Source: Penaeus vannamei
Lineage: Eukaryota > Arthropoda > Malacostraca > Decapoda > Penaeidae
Reading direction: 5' to 3'
DNA: 15,000 nt
Assembly: GCF_042767895.1 (NCBI RefSeq)
Contig: NC_091559.1
Coordinates: 2,433,370 to 2,448,369, forward strand
A model generated the notes under the pieces. The model had not been told where the DNA came from, did no database searches, and was given only the letters and a program-made list of their open reading frames with translations. The first letter of the stretch is position 1. Every line of letters begins with the position of its first letter. Both the position numbers and the translations under genes were made by a program. This document shows, in pieces, positions 7,546 to 14,975 of the stretch.

Positions 7546-7753
7546 AAGGGCGGTCGGTTGCCCTGATTGGTCTGGGACCTCGCGAGATGGATCTTGAAAG
7601 GCCCAATATTTTCCTTAAAAGAAGAAAAAAAAGGAAAAAAAAGACGAAATATGTAGATTTGCGGGAAAATAATCCGGACGAAAATAAGAACACAAATAAC
7701 GTACACAAAGTTCTGTCATGAAGGCTGTCAGATCACATAAACACGCGCGGTGG
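7546..7753. other. Unique interval with A-rich stretch
   Basis: Includes AAGAAAAAAAAGGAAAAAAAAG near 7620-7642. No gene is recognised. Confidence 0.4.
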
Positions 7754-7842
7754 AGTAATCGGAAACCAATTGGGAGTTAGTAAAAGGGTTTGAACTCCGC
7801 TAAAGAAATTTCGAGATTGGTTCCGAAACTTTTTTTTTTTTT
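7754..7842 (+). other. Nested hairpin followed by a 13-T run
   Basis: TCGGAAACCAAT (7759-7770) pairs with ATTGGTTCCGA (7816-7826), giving 11 bp with one bulged A. The stem may extend through AGT (7754-7756) and ACT (7828-7830). Inside the loop GGAGTT (7773-7778) pairs with AACTCC (7793-7798). Thirteen T follow immediately from 7830. A structured transcript ending in a T run is the pattern of an RNA polymerase III product. The loop also holds GGTTTGAACTCC, loosely like a tRNA B box but with mismatches. It could equally be chance structure in AT-rich DNA. Confidence 0.3.
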
Positions 7843-7873
7843 CTTTTTTTTTTCCCTCCCTCCCCCCTTGCAG
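7829..7873 (+). promoter_or_regulatory. Splice-acceptor-like polypyrimidine tract ending TTGCAG
   Basis: A 41-base uninterrupted pyrimidine tract (7829-7869) is followed by GCAG at 7870-7873, so the tract ends CCCCCCTTGCAG, a textbook 3' splice-site layout. CGCTAAAG near 7798-7805 could serve as branch point. The sequence downstream (7874-7960) is unique but only about 85 bp long before a T27 run, and I do not recognise its product. Poly-T expansion alone can create this pattern. Confidence 0.3.
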
Positions 7874-7960
7874 CCGGAACCTTGTCATGGCGTGGGTTGT
7901 ATCGGGCAAAAGTTATTACACGGCGAGCGAATCGCTTCAGGAATGTTTCACTTTTGAGGC

Positions 7961-7987
7961 TTTTTTTTTTTTTTTTTTTTTTTTTTT
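7961..7987. repeat. Poly-T tract (T27)
   Basis: 27 consecutive T. As an A27 tail on the - strand it might mark the 3' end of a retroposed sequence, but no SINE or LINE body is recognised next to it. Confidence 0.95.
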
Positions 7988-8660
7988 GAAGCGCGCGGAG
8001 GGAAAGGCTGAAAGGAAGGGAGGGGGAAAGGGTGGAGGGGGAGGGAGGGAGGGAGGGAGGGGGGAAGGGGTGGAGGGCGAGGGAGGGAGGGAGAGAGGGA
8101 GAGGGGTGGAGGGCGAGGGAGAGAGGGAGAGAGGGGGAAGGGGTGGTGGAGCGAGGGAGGGAGAGAGGGGAAGGGATGGAGGGCGAGGGAGATAGGGGAG
8201 AGAACGAGGTAGGGAGAGAGGGGAAGGGGTGGAGGGCGAGGGAGGGAGGGAGGGGAAGGGGTGGAGGGCGAGGGAGGGAGGGAGGAGAGGGGAAGGGGTG
8301 GTGGGCGAGGGAGGGAGAGAGGGGGAAGGGATGGAGGGCGAGGGAGATAGGGGAGAGAACGAGGTAGGGAGAGAGGGGAAGGGGTGGAGGGCGAGGGAGG
8401 GAGGGAGGGGAAGGGGTGGAGGGCGAGGGGAGGAGGAGAGAGGAGAAGGGGTGGAGGGCGAGGGAGATAGGGGAGGGAACGAGGAAGGGAGAGAAAGGAA
8501 AGGGTGAAGGAGCGAGGAAGGGAGAGGGTATGTAGTGGAGAGCGAAGGTGGGGAGAGGGAGAGCGGGGGGAAGAGAGAATCGCGAGAATGAGAGCGGGGG
8601 GTGAGGGGGTGAGAGAGGGAGAGTGAGGAGAAAGAGAGAATCGGGAGAGGGAGAGTTATA
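7988..8660. repeat. G/A minisatellite, GGGGTGGAGGGCGAGGG core, with 155-bp higher-order unit
   Basis: The core TGGAGGGCGAGGG or close variants starts near 8071, 8107, 8147, 8177, 8230, 8262, 8299, 8332, 8385, 8417, 8452 and 8505, with spacings of about 30-53 bp. A longer segment beginning GGGATGGAGGGCGAGGGAGA and including TAGGGGAGAGAACGAGGTAG is identical for roughly 100 bp at 8174 and 8329, a 155-bp higher-order duplication. A third, diverged and shortened copy begins near 8449. The 3' part (8520-8660) decays into irregular purine sequence. Confidence 0.9.
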
Positions 8661-8683
8661 GACAGAGGGAGAGCGAGTGCAAA

Positions 8684-8685
<2 letters not shown>

Positions 8686-8757
<72 letters not shown>
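8686..8757. repeat. (AG)36 microsatellite
   Basis: 72 bp of uninterrupted AG dinucleotides, followed by three CAAGAG/GCAAGA units. Confidence 0.97.
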
Positions 8758-8758
<1 letters not shown>

Positions 8759-8779
8759 AAGAGCAAGAGCAAGAGAGAG

Positions 8780-9130
8780 AGGTTAAAGAACCCGTTGAAT
8801 ACAGTTGGCTTCAGCGGAGAGGCGGCTAAAGAGAGAATAGGGAGAAGGAAGGGAGAGGACCAAGTGTGCACCCAGTGTACTGAGACAAGATATATATTAA
8901 AGATGGCAGAGTCTGGTGCCTCGGGACGCGAAGGAAGGGGGAGGGGGAGGGGGAGGGGAGGGTGGATAGGGAGCAAGGGAGGTGGGGTGGGGGGTGGGGG
9001 AGGGAGCGAAAGGACTCGAATAGGAGACGCTGTTCCCTATGCCGCTTTGTCGTCGTTTCTGTAATTGTGGAAGTCGTTTTCTGTCGCTCTGGAGGGGCCT
9101 CGGAATCCGCCCTCCCATCCGTGCCTGGTG
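8780..9130. other. Unique interval with G-rich patch; no gene recognised
   Basis: Begins GGTTAAAGAACCCGTTG and includes TATATATTAAAGATGGCAG (8890-8908), where an ATG has good Kozak context (A at -3, G at +4). The frame from it soon becomes Gly/Arg low-complexity sequence over GGGGGAGGG repeats (8937-9005) and ends by 9064 with no recognisable domain. I do not call it a gene. Confidence 0.4.
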
Positions 9131-9430
9131 CCTGGGAGTGGGAATGGGTGCCTGGGTGTGGGAATGGGTGCCTGGGTGTGAGGATGAGTGCCTGGGTGTG
9201 GGAATGGGTGCCTGGGTGTGAGGAGGAGTGCCTGGGTGTGGGAATGGGTGCCTGGGTGTGGGAATGGGTGCCTGGGTGTGAGGATGAGTGCCTGGGTGTG
9301 GGAATGGGTGCCTGGGTGTGGGAATGGGTGCCTGGGTGTGAGGATGAGTGCCTGGGTGTGGGAATGGGTGCCTGGGTGTGGGAATGGGTGCCTGGGTGTG
9401 AGGATGAGTGCCTGCGTGTGGAAATGGAGA
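9131..9430. repeat. 20-bp tandem repeat organised as 60-bp AAB trimers
   Basis: Fifteen 20-bp units CCTGGGTGTG + 10 bp. Type A ends GGAATGGGTG and type B ends AGGATGAGTG. The order from 9131 is A A B A B A A B A A B A A B plus a degraded last unit. From 9231 to 9410 three AAB blocks are exact 60-bp copies. The fifth unit is a B variant (AGGAGGAGTG). The pattern shows 20-bp units amplified first, then a 60-bp trimer amplified as the unit. Confidence 0.97.
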
Positions 9431-9439
9431 GAGAGAGAG

Positions 9440-10030
9440 AGAGAAATGAGAAATAACGAGAGAGAAGGACCCGAAACCGAGGACGAATGGGAGATACAAA
9501 GGGAGAAATATCCAAAGATCTAAAGCGAGAGCGAATGAGTGATACGCAAAGAGAAAATAGCGAGAGAGAAAGAATAAAAACAATTACGAATGAGAGATAC
9601 CCAGAGAGAAAATAACGAGAGAAAACGAGCGATAAACGCCCAAGAGGGAAAGAGCGAGAGAGCCAGAGCGAAAGCGAGAGCGAGCGAGAGAGCCAGAGCG
9701 AAAGCGAGAGCGAGCGAGAGAAGTGACGAGAGAGAAAGACCGAAATCGAGAGCGAATGAGTTTCGCGGAGGGAAAAATAACGAGAGAGTGAGAACAGAGG
9801 CGATAACGAGTGATAAACGCCCAAGAGGGAACGAACGAGAGAGCCACAAGGAAAGCGAGAGCGAGCGAGAGAAGTGACGAGAGAGAAAGGCCGAAATCGA
9901 GAGCGAATGGGTTTCACGGGAGGGAAAATAACGAGAGAGTGAGAACGGAAGCGAGAACGAGTGACAAACGCCCAAGAGGGAACGAGCGAGAGAGAGCCAG
10001 AACGAAAGCGAGAGCGAGCCGAGAGGAACG
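9440..10030. repeat. Large complex repeat, 181/151-bp unit, about 2.4 clear copies plus older diverged ones
   Basis: AAACGCCCAAGAGGGA occurs at 9634, 9815 and 9966, so the units are 181 and 151 bp. The 30-bp difference is explained by an internal tandem duplication in the first unit (AGCCAGAGCGAAAGCGAGAG plus ten bases, at about 9661 and 9691), which the second unit lacks. Both units share GAAGTGACGAGAGAGAAAG, CGAAATCGAGAGCGAATG and a TTTC(G/A)CGG segment. The region 9440-9630 has similar but diverged phrases (GCGAATGAGTGATACGCAAA, AATAACGAGAGA), suggesting earlier copies. Confidence 0.88.
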
Positions 10031-10212
10031 TATCCGCACGGGATTAAGCGAGAACGGCGGCGGGAACCGTGTCGTCTTCGCTCTCGGGCACAGATAATTA
10101 ATTGCAGGGTTTCATGTTGTGCGAGCCATTATCGTGTGGCAGTGAGCAGAGGCGAGTATCGAGCGCCGCCCCATTAGCCTGCAAATAAGCTGCATGGGGG
10201 AACTAATGGGGC
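10031..10212. other. Unique AT/GC-mixed interval with 10-bp perfect inverted repeat
   Basis: Contains CAGATAATTAATTGCAGG (10090-10107), rich in TAAT/ATTA cores, and a perfect inverted repeat GCCCCATTAG (10168-10177) and CTAATGGGGC (10203-10212) around a 25-bp spacer. The right arm ends where the next purine array begins. No gene is recognised. Confidence 0.55.
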
Positions 10213-10970
10213 CAGGAGGGAAGGAAGGAAGGAAGGGAGAAGGAGGAAGGAAGGAAGGTGGAGACGGAGGAGGAGGAGGAAGGAAGGTGGTGGAGACGGA
10301 GGAGGAGGAAGGAAGGTGGTGGAGACAGAGAAGGAAGGAAGGGAGGAAGGGAGAAGGAGGAAGGAAGGTGGTGGAGACGGAGGAGGAGGAGGGAAGGTGG
10401 TGGAGACGGAGGAAGGAAGGAAGGGAGAAGGAGGAAGGAAGGTGGTGGAGACGGAGGAGGAGGAGAGGAAGGTGGTGGAGACGGAGGAGGAGGAAGGAAG
10501 GTGGTGGAGACGGAGGAAGGAAGGAAGGAAGGGAGAAGGAAAGGAAGGAAGGTGGTGGAGACGGAGGAGGAGGAAGGAAGGTGGTGGAGACGGAGGAAGG
10601 AAGGAAGGAAGGGAGAAGGAGGAAGGAAGGTGGTGGAGACGGAGGAAGGAAGGAAGGAAGGGAGAAGGAGGAAGGAAGGTGTGGGAGACGGAGGGAAGGA
10701 AGGAAGGAAGGAGAGGAGGAGGAAGAAGGTGGTGGAGACGGAGGAGGAGGAGGGAAGGGAGAAGGAAATGGGTGGGGTGGGGAGGAGGAGGAGGGAAGGA
10801 AAGGGGTGATGGTGGAGGAGGAGGAGAGGTTGATAGTGGTGGGGATGAGGGGGTGGAGGTGGGGATGGAAGAGGAAGTGAAGAGGGAGGAGAAGGATGGG
10901 GTGTTGTAGGAAGAGATCGTGGAGCTGGAGGCGGAGAAAGAGGAGGAGAAGGAGACAAGGAGGCGGCAGG
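10213..10970. repeat. GGAAGG/GTGGTGGAGACGGAGG minisatellite
   Basis: The marker GAGACGG (once GAGACAG) recurs 13 times, at 10261, 10293, 10322, 10374, 10403, 10448, 10478, 10507, 10558, 10587, 10636, 10686 and 10736. Spacings fall in two classes: short units of 29-32 bp and long units of 45-52 bp. The long ones carry an additional GGAAGGAAGGAAGGGAGAAG segment. After 10750 the order dissolves into irregular GGAGG/GGTGGGG sequence to about 10970. Frames are open in all + registers because T is nearly absent. Confidence 0.93.
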
Positions 10971-11160
10971 GGCGTCCAGTATACGCCCCCCCGCCCGCCC
11001 CCCCCCCTTCCTTCCCCAATATCTCCACTGTGGCTCCGTGCTCCCGGTGTCTCGAAAGGCCGCACAGCGAGTCATTGGCCACATCCCCCTGAAGGTGTCG
11101 CTGAGCCCCGGGCGGAAGGAGATAAGACCCCAGTTTACTTGCTCTCGTGGCAGATGGGCT
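10971..11160. other. C-run and unique spacer
   Basis: C-runs at 10985-11007 (broken by single G), then about 150 bp of mixed unique sequence. No gene recognised. Confidence 0.45.
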
Positions 11161-11455
11161 GCTGCTGCTCCTGCTCCTCCTCCTCCTCCTCCTCCTCCTC
11201 CTCCTCCTCTCCTCTCCTTCCTCCTCCTCCCTCCCTCCCTCCTCCTCCTCCTCTTCCTCCTCCTCCTCTTCCTCCCTCTTCCCTCCTTCCCCTCCTCCCT
11301 CCCTCCTCCTCTCTCCTCCTCCTCCCTTCCTCCCTTCTCCTCCTCCCTCCTCTTCTTCCTCCTCCTCCTCCACCTCCTCCTTCCTTCTCCTCCTCCTCCC
11401 TCCTCCTTCCTCCTCCTCCTCCTTCCTCCTCCTCCTCCACCTCCTCCCTCCTCTG
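11161..11455. repeat. (TCC)n polypyrimidine block
   Basis: CTGCTG units lead into TCC trinucleotides. 11174-11371 is an uninterrupted run of 198 pyrimidines, followed by further runs broken by single A (11372 and 11439). It is the complementary composition to the purine array 10213-10970. Confidence 0.95.
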
Positions 11456-11543
11456 GCATGTTGCTGCGGCCTCTTCAAGTGGATGTGGTGGAGCATCCGG
11501 CCTCCACCTTGGTTCCACACGTCAAGACGGGAGGGCGAGCGGC

Positions 11544-11579
11544 GCGTAATCTCCCGGCCTCACAGACGGGAGATTACGC
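11544..11579. other. Perfect 13-bp stem, 10-base loop hairpin
   Basis: GCGTAATCTCCCG (11544-11556) and CGGGAGATTACGC (11567-11579) are exact reverse complements around GCCTCACAGA. The loop plus the first part of the right arm is repeated downstream as GCCTCACAGACAGGAG (11586-11601). Confidence 0.85.
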
Positions 11580-12067
11580 CTCAAAGCCTCACAGACAGGA
11601 GCCCCGGGTCGGCCGTCGGAAGGGGGAGGGGGGGGGGCTAGGAGCATGCGTTTCCCACTTCCTCCGGCGTGTCGTCGCCGCCGCCCCTCCGAGTAAGCGT
11701 GGTCGAGTCGGGCCTCCGAGGAAATGGGGTTGCCGCTTCCACCTCGGGGCTTCGGGCGGCGAACGAGGAGCATTGCCTCCGGTCGCTTCAGCCGCCCTCT
11801 CGGCTCTCCCCTCTGCTTGCTGGTGGACAGTATCGTGTGCTGGCTCTGTGCCTCACATCCGGAGATTGGAAGCCGTTGCCAAAGAGCGCAGCTTCTCTAA
11901 CGAACAGGTGGTTTGTCTGTCTGTTTAGACCGGCAAGTTTACCTCCAGCTGACACCCCTTCTGGCTCCTCTCGGCGTTTACTCGTGGTTCATTCTGCCGC
12001 CGCGGACAGCGACGTCTCGAGGTCGACTCCGTCTCACCTCCTTCTTATATTCATCCTCCTTCACTTT

Positions 12068-12106
12068 CCTGTGACCTCGACCTCTGCCAGTCATGGCAGT
12101 CACAGG
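12068..12106. other. Bulged hairpin
   Basis: Outer pair CCTGTGA (12068-12074) with TCACAGG (12100-12106), a 9-base one-sided bulge, then inner pair CTGCCA (12084-12089) with TGGCAG (12094-12099) closing a GTCA loop. Both pairs are perfect. Confidence 0.55.
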
Positions 12107-12310
12107 TAGTGGTCATGGTCGTCTGCGTCGTCCTGTCGTTATGGCAGATCCCCATCCTTGAGAGCGACGGCTACCCCCTCGCACCGACAGTCACACCCGT
12201 AATTTGAGATGCAATAGAGCGCAATTTGTGCCTTTTTTATGCCGGGGGCTTTGTCTTGGGGGGTGGGGGGGGTGAGAAATAAGGGGGTTGTTTCGAGGAT
12301 AATCCCGACC

Positions 12311-12379
12311 GGGGGCGTGGGAGGGGCGTGTGTGGGTCGCCATCTTCGGAGAAGTTTTCCTGCCCTTACGATGACGTCA
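12311..12379. promoter_or_regulatory. Promoter-like motif cluster: two GC/KLF boxes, YY1-like site, CRE
   Basis: GGGGGCGTGG (12311) and AGGGGCGTGT (12322) resemble SP/KLF sites. CGCCATCTT (12338-12346) matches the reverse complement of the YY1 core AAGATGGCG. TGACGTCA (12372-12379) is a full palindromic CRE. Four such motifs within 70 bp of GC-rich, non-repetitive DNA resemble a TATA-less metazoan promoter. The direction and the transcript are unknown, and no convincing coding frame follows. Confidence 0.35.
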
Positions 12380-12520
12380 GAGGGCCCCCCGGACGCTCCG
12401 CCGAAGGTGTTTTCGCTCGTCCTTCTGCGCGAACGCCGCTTTCTGCGTTCGGTTTGGAGCGAGAGGAAGGAGGGGGGGAGTCTTGGGAGTGACATTAGAA
12501 TTGTCGGTGTCCTGTGCGCA

Positions 12521-12785
12521 GAGCGGAGGGAGGAGGAGGGAGGGAGGAGGGACGGGAAGGGGTGGGAGGGAGGAAGGGAGGACGGGAGGGGGGAGGAGGA
12601 GGGAGGAAGGAAGAAAGGGAGGACGAGGACAGCTGGGGGAGGAGGAGAGGAAAGGAAGAAAGGAGGACGGGAGGAGAGGAAAGGAAGAGAGGAGGACGGG
12701 AGGGAGATGAGGGTGGAAGAGAGGAAAGGAAGAAGGGAGGAAAGGGGGTAAGGGAGTGGGAGGAGGAGGAGAGGAAGGCAGGCAG
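12521..12785. repeat. GGAGG/GGACGGGAGG purine-rich low-complexity tract
   Basis: Irregular G/A sequence with GGAGGACGGGAGG recurring near 12576, 12663 and 12691, separated by GAGGAAAGGAAGA. Weakly periodic. Confidence 0.8.
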
Positions 12786-12944
12786 AGCGCGTGCACTCCT
12801 CCGCCGTTTTCGCAGTGGCTTGTCTTGTGTTACAGGGCCGTTACGCTGCAACACGCTTCGTTTGGGTTTTTGATTCGGTGTCGGAGCGTTACCAGGAGGA
12901 GGCTTGTTGTAATCCTTTGGGTCGCTCGCTTGTTCTCACGTTTA
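12786..12944. other. Unique spacer
   Basis: Mixed sequence with no recognised motif or gene. Confidence 0.4.
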
Positions 12945-13370
<426 letters not shown>

Positions 13371-14355
13371 CGAGGGAGTGGGGAGTGGGTGGGGAGTGGG
13401 GAGTGGGGATGGAAGGGAGGGAGTGGGGAGTGGGGATGGATGGGGAGTGAGTGGGGAGTGGGGATGGAAGGGGAGAGAGTGGGGGTGAGGAATGGGGGAG
13501 GGAGTGGGGAGTGAGTGGGGAGTGGGAAGGAAGGAGGGAGGGGATGAGGAGGAGGGGAGTGGGGATGGAAGGAGAGGGTGTGGGGAGTGGGGATGGAAGG
13601 GAGGGAGGGAATGGGGAGTGGGGATGGAAGGGAAGGGAGTGGGGAGTGTAGATGGAAGGGGAGGGAGTGGGGGAAGGGGGAGTGGGGATGGAAGGGGAGG
13701 GAGTGGGGAGTGAGGAGGGAGTGGGGAGGGAGTGGGAAGGGAAGGGGAGGGAGTGGGGAGTGAGGAGGAGTGGGAAGGGAAGGGAGGGAGTGGGGATGGA
13801 AAGAGGGGAGTGGGGGAGTGGGGATGGAAGGAGAGGGTGTGGGGAGTGGGGATGGAAGGTGAGGGAGTGGGGAGTGAGGAGGGAGTGGGGATGGAAGGGG
13901 ATGGAGTGGGGAGTGGGGATGGAAGGGGAGGGAGTGAGGGAGGGAATGGGGAGTGAGGGAGGGAATGGGGAGTGGGGATGGAAGGGGAGGGAGTGGGGAT
14001 GGAAGGGGAGGGAGTGAGGAGTGGGGATGGAAGGGGGAGTGGGGGGAGTGGGGATGGAAGGGGAGGGAGGGGGAGTGGGAGGGAATGGGGAGTGGGGATG
14101 GAAGGGGAGGGAGTGGGGATGGAAGGGGAGTGGGGATGGAAGGGGAGTGAGGAGTGGGGAGGGAATGGGGAGTGGGAAGTGAATGGGGAGTGAGAAGGGA
14201 GTGGGGAGTGAGGAGGGAGGGGGAGAGAGAAGTGGGGAGTGGGGATGGAAGGGAGGGAGTGGGGATGGAAGGGAGGGAGTGGGGATGGAAGGCGAGGGAG
14301 GGGGGAGCGGGGATGGAAGGAGAGGGTGTGGGGAGTGGGGAGTGAAGGGGAGTGG
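13371..14355. repeat. GAGTGGGGATGGAAGG minisatellite, ~1 kb
   Basis: Built from GGGGAGTG and GGGGATGGAAGGGGAGGGAG phrases. I count 23 GATGGAAG cores by eye. A rarer variant, GGATGGAAGGAGAGGGTGTG, occurs three times (about 13563, 13822 and 14310), which may mark higher-order blocks. Only one base in the pair G/A or T varies, so + frames read Gly/Glu/Trp/Ser and are not coding. Confidence 0.95.
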
Positions 14356-14588
14356 GGAGGGGCTATCGTTTCCGCAGTCCGGGATCCTCGCGGGATAATG
14401 CGATCCTTTTTATTCCGGGCCGCGGCGACGGCGGCCGTCCGCGACCGCAGGCGTGATCGCCATCCTGATGGCTTCGACCGCAGATAATTACCGCGCTCCC
14501 GCCGCTGGATCCCGTAACCGCGGTCCCGATTCGTCCTTACGGCGCTAATTGGATCCGGTCGCCGGGATGCGAGCGGTCGGCGAGGGCG
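14356..14588. promoter_or_regulatory. CpG-dense island
   Basis: Non-repetitive sequence with about 40 CpG dinucleotides in roughly 240 bp by hand count, in contrast to the CpG-poor arrays on both sides. It includes a GCCATC-CT-GATGGC palindrome (14459-14472), a CGACCGCAG direct repeat (14442 and 14475) and CAGATAATTA (14481-14490). This could be a promoter or 5' end, or simply a segment that escaped repeat expansion. Confidence 0.35.
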
Positions 14589-14975
14589 CGGAGGAGGAGG
14601 AGGAGGAGGAGGAGGAGGAGATGGAGGAGGAAGAGGAGGAGGAGGAGGAGGAGGAGGAGGAGGAGGAGGAGGAGGAGGAGGAGGAGGAGGAGGAGGAGGA
14701 GGAGGAGGGAGGAGGAGGAGGAGGAGGAAAGGGAGGAGGAGGAAAGGTAGGAGGAGGAGGAGGAGGAGGAGGAGGGAGGAGGAGGAGGAGGAGGAGGAGG
14801 AGGAGGAGGAGGGAGGAGGAGGAAAGGGGAGGAGGAGGAAAGGGAGGAGGAGGAGGAGAGGAGGAGGAGGAGGAGGAGGAGGAGGAGGGAGGAGGAGGAG
14901 GAGGAGGAGGAGGAGGAGGAAGAGGAGGAGGAGGAGGAGAACGAGGAGAGCGAGGAGGAGGAGAGCGACGAGAAG
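14589..14975. repeat. (GGA)n trinucleotide array
   Basis: Long GGA runs interrupted by AAAGG, ATGG and AGAGG variants. 14749-14941 is 193 consecutive purines. The reading frame beginning with an ATG at 14567 stays open to the window edge, encoding first a Glu run and then Gly, Arg and Glu runs as the GGA register slips. The register changes argue against selection for an acidic tract, but the ATG follows a CpG-dense segment, so a gene start cannot be excluded. Confidence 0.96.

Larger units (their letters stand above)
11456..12520. other. Longest non-repetitive interval; no gene recognised
   Basis: About 1 kb of mixed, CpG-containing sequence. Several frames exceed 80-140 codons (for example 11669-12109 on +), but their translations show no domain or family I know and no start or splice arrangement favours one. 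If the window has an exon or promoter, this is the likeliest place. It holds a 13-bp stem hairpin (11544-11579), an interrupted hairpin (12068-12106) and a promoter-like motif cluster (12311-12379). Confidence 0.5.

Noticed and set aside
7754..7842. tRNA gene
   Set aside because: GGTTTGAACTCC resembles a T-loop, but the adjacent bases do not form a 5-bp T stem, and no acceptor or anticodon stem can be drawn.
7961..7987. Poly-A tail of a minus-strand retroposon
   Set aside because: No SINE or LINE body or flanking target duplication could be found next to the T27 run.
8795..9064. Protein starting near a TATA-like ATATATATTAAAG with good Kozak ATG at 8903
   Set aside because: The product turns at once into Gly/Arg low-complexity sequence over G-rich repeats and stops by 9064. 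No domain.
11669..12109. 146-codon frame in the non-repetitive interval
   Set aside because: Composition is plausible, but I recognise no domain, several other registers are open there too, and no splice or start context favours it. I left it as unannotated sequence.
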